Assembly (NCBI GenBank): GCA_963809175.1
Contig: CAWEIK010000001.1
Span: 1 to 64,000 of the forward strand
From: JACCTU01 sp963809175
Lineage (GTDB): Bacteria > Actinomycetota > Thermoleophilia > Gaiellales > Gaiellaceae
DNA length: 64,000 nt
Direction of reading: 5' to 3'
In this document: positions 63,141 through 64,000 of the stretch, in pieces
Numbering within the stretch: position 1 is the first letter of the stretch
Layout: each line of letters opens with the position of its first letter
The notes under the pieces: generated by a model
Database searches by the model: none
Seen by the model: only the letters and a program-made list of their open reading frames with translations
What the model was told of the DNA's origin: nothing
Made by a program: the position numbers and the translations under genes

Positions 63141-64000
63141 CTATTCCACGCTGCGGTACGAGCTGAAGACCGCGACGAGCGTCATCAACACGATCTTGAC
63201 GTCGAGCCAGAGCGACCAGTTCTGCACGTAGTAATTGTCGAGCTCGACGCGCTCGGAGATCGACGTTTTGCCGCGCAGCCCGTTGACCTGGGCCCAGCCG
63301 GTGATGCCGGCCCTGACCCGATGGCGGTCGTCGTAGCGGTTGATCGCGTCGCCGAAGAGGCCGACGAACTCGGGCCGCTCCGGGCGGGGACCGACGAGGC
63401 TCATTTCGTTTCTGAGCACGTTGATCAACTGAGGCAGCTCGTCCAGCGACGTTCGCCGGAGAAAGTCGCCGAGCCTGGTCCACAGGTCCACACCCTCGAC
63501 ACCGCCCGGCGCGGTGTCCGGCGAAAGCTCGAACCGGGTCGGACCACGGCAGCGCGCATCGAGCGGAACTTCAGCATGTCGAAGGTCCGTCCATCTCTTC
63601 CGATGCGCGTCTGCCGGAAGAAGATCGGCCGCCCGAGCGAGATCAGGACGCCTACGGCGACAGCCGCGAGAACAGGGGCCAAGCAGATCAGCCCCAGGGT
63701 GGCGATAACGCGGTCGAGAGCGTGCTTCACCGCGAATTCCGAACCCTTCGGATCCGTGATCCGGGCGCTGAGCAACGGCAGACCGACGACGTGGTCGACG
63801 TGGATCCGCTCCGTCATCCGATCGAAGAGCCGCGGGACGAACGCGATGCGGACACCAAGCTCCTCGCAGCTCCGGGCAAGCCGGAGAAGCACCTCGTGGG
63901 GGGCTTTCGAGAACGTGACGATGACCTGCTCGATGCCATGGTCTCGAACGACGCGCTCGAGATCCCAGCTGGCCCCAAGTACCGGCGGTGCGACGTCGTC
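63141..64000 (-). CDS. Polyprenyl-phosphate sugar-1-phosphate transferase (exopolysaccharide type), N-terminus outside window, one frame break
   Basis: A bacterial sugar transferase of the WcaJ/WbaP group. The visible N-terminal part is the end of the CoA-binding-like domain (LLRLARSCEELGVRIAFVPR). Then a membrane hairpin (VIATLGLICLAPVLAAVAVGV) and the catalytic domain (RPIFFRQTRIGRDGRTFDML, KFRSMR, LGDFLRRTSLDELPQLINVL, MSLVGPRPERPEFV, YDDRHRVRAGITGWAQVNGL) are seen. It starts assembly of a surface polysaccharide on undecaprenyl phosphate. A break lies near 63530. The C-terminus ends KIVLMTLVAVFSSYRSVE. Confidence 0.9.
   Translation of the reverse strand, partial: RRRTAGTWGQLGSRARRSRPWHRAGHRHVLESPPRGASPACPELRGAWCPHRVRPAALRSDDGADPRRPRRRSAVAQRPDHGSEGFGIRGEARSRPRYRHPGADLLGPCSRGCRRRRPDLARAADLLPADAHRKRWTDLRHAEVPLDARCRGPTRFELSPDTAPGGVEGVDLWTRLGDFLRRTSLDELPQLINVLRNEMSLVGPRPERPEFVGLFGDAINRYDDRHRVRAGITGWAQVNGLRGKTSISERVELDNYYVQNWSLWLDVKIVLMTLVAVFSSYRSVE

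Overview
The window is a chromosomal segment of a very GC-rich actinobacterium. The most likely group is the deep-branching Thermoleophilia (Gaiellales or Solirubrobacterales). This is inferred from gene content and order: a SigH-type sigma factor, CarD and DisA lie in a Firmicutes-like clpC-radA-disA-ispD-ispF-gltX-cysS-rlmB-yacP-sigH block, together with an acyl-CoA carboxylase built as in actinobacteria and an HdrB-like succinate dehydrogenase subunit. I see no insertion sequence, prophage, CRISPR array, rRNA operon or replication origin.

Layout. 0-3.7 kb: a methyltransferase, a CBS protein, a secreted lytic transglycosylase and a membrane-anchored cytochrome P450. 3.7-5.7 kb: a terpene-cyclase-like toroid protein coupled to a UbiA prenyltransferase. 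5.7-9 kb: small membrane proteins, a class III nucleotide cyclase, a CDF metal transporter, tRNA-Val and a second CBS protein. 9-14 kb: SRP RNA-dnaX-ybaB-recR-lysC-asd. 14-16.5 kb: cupin, GNAT, Asp23 and metallophosphoesterase genes. 16.5-28.5 kb: central carbon metabolism (sdhAB plus an HdrB-like subunit, pckA, gltA, mdh), with an M29 aminopeptidase and two tandem Xer recombinases. 28.5-39.5 kb: a PDZ-Lon protease, a PLP aminotransferase, NlpC/P60, sucC-methyltransferase-sucD, an Asp-rich peptide with a JmjC oxygenase, a sucrase-ferredoxin-like protein, a biotin carboxylase and pgsA. 39.5-46.5 kb: NlpC/P60, two related GGDEF proteins, a carboxylase beta subunit, a cystathionine-synthase-like enzyme and tRNA-Thr. 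46.6-63 kb: the sigH-to-clpC block on the minus strand. 63.1 kb to the end: a truncated sugar-phosphate transferase.

Functional themes. Six TCA or anaplerotic genes (sdhAB and its HdrB-like partner, gltA, mdh, sucCD, pckA) are spread over about 19 kb. gltA and mdh diverge from a shared perfect palindrome. Three nucleotide second messengers are represented: c-di-AMP (disA), c-di-GMP (a GGDEF/HD-GYP protein and a GGDEF protein) and a cyclic nucleotide (class III cyclase). Genes are packed tightly, with many GTGA/ATGA start-stop overlaps and several convergent pairs that share a CTAG stop-stop overlap.

Caveat. About half of the protein genes, including indispensable ones (dnaX, lysC, asd, disA, ispD, ispF, clpC), contain one or more 1-2 base indels that break the frame, while the surrounding sequence stays conserved. 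I read these as consensus or assembly errors rather than real pseudogenes. Such genes are annotated as single features spanning the breaks, and their exact ends are less certain.
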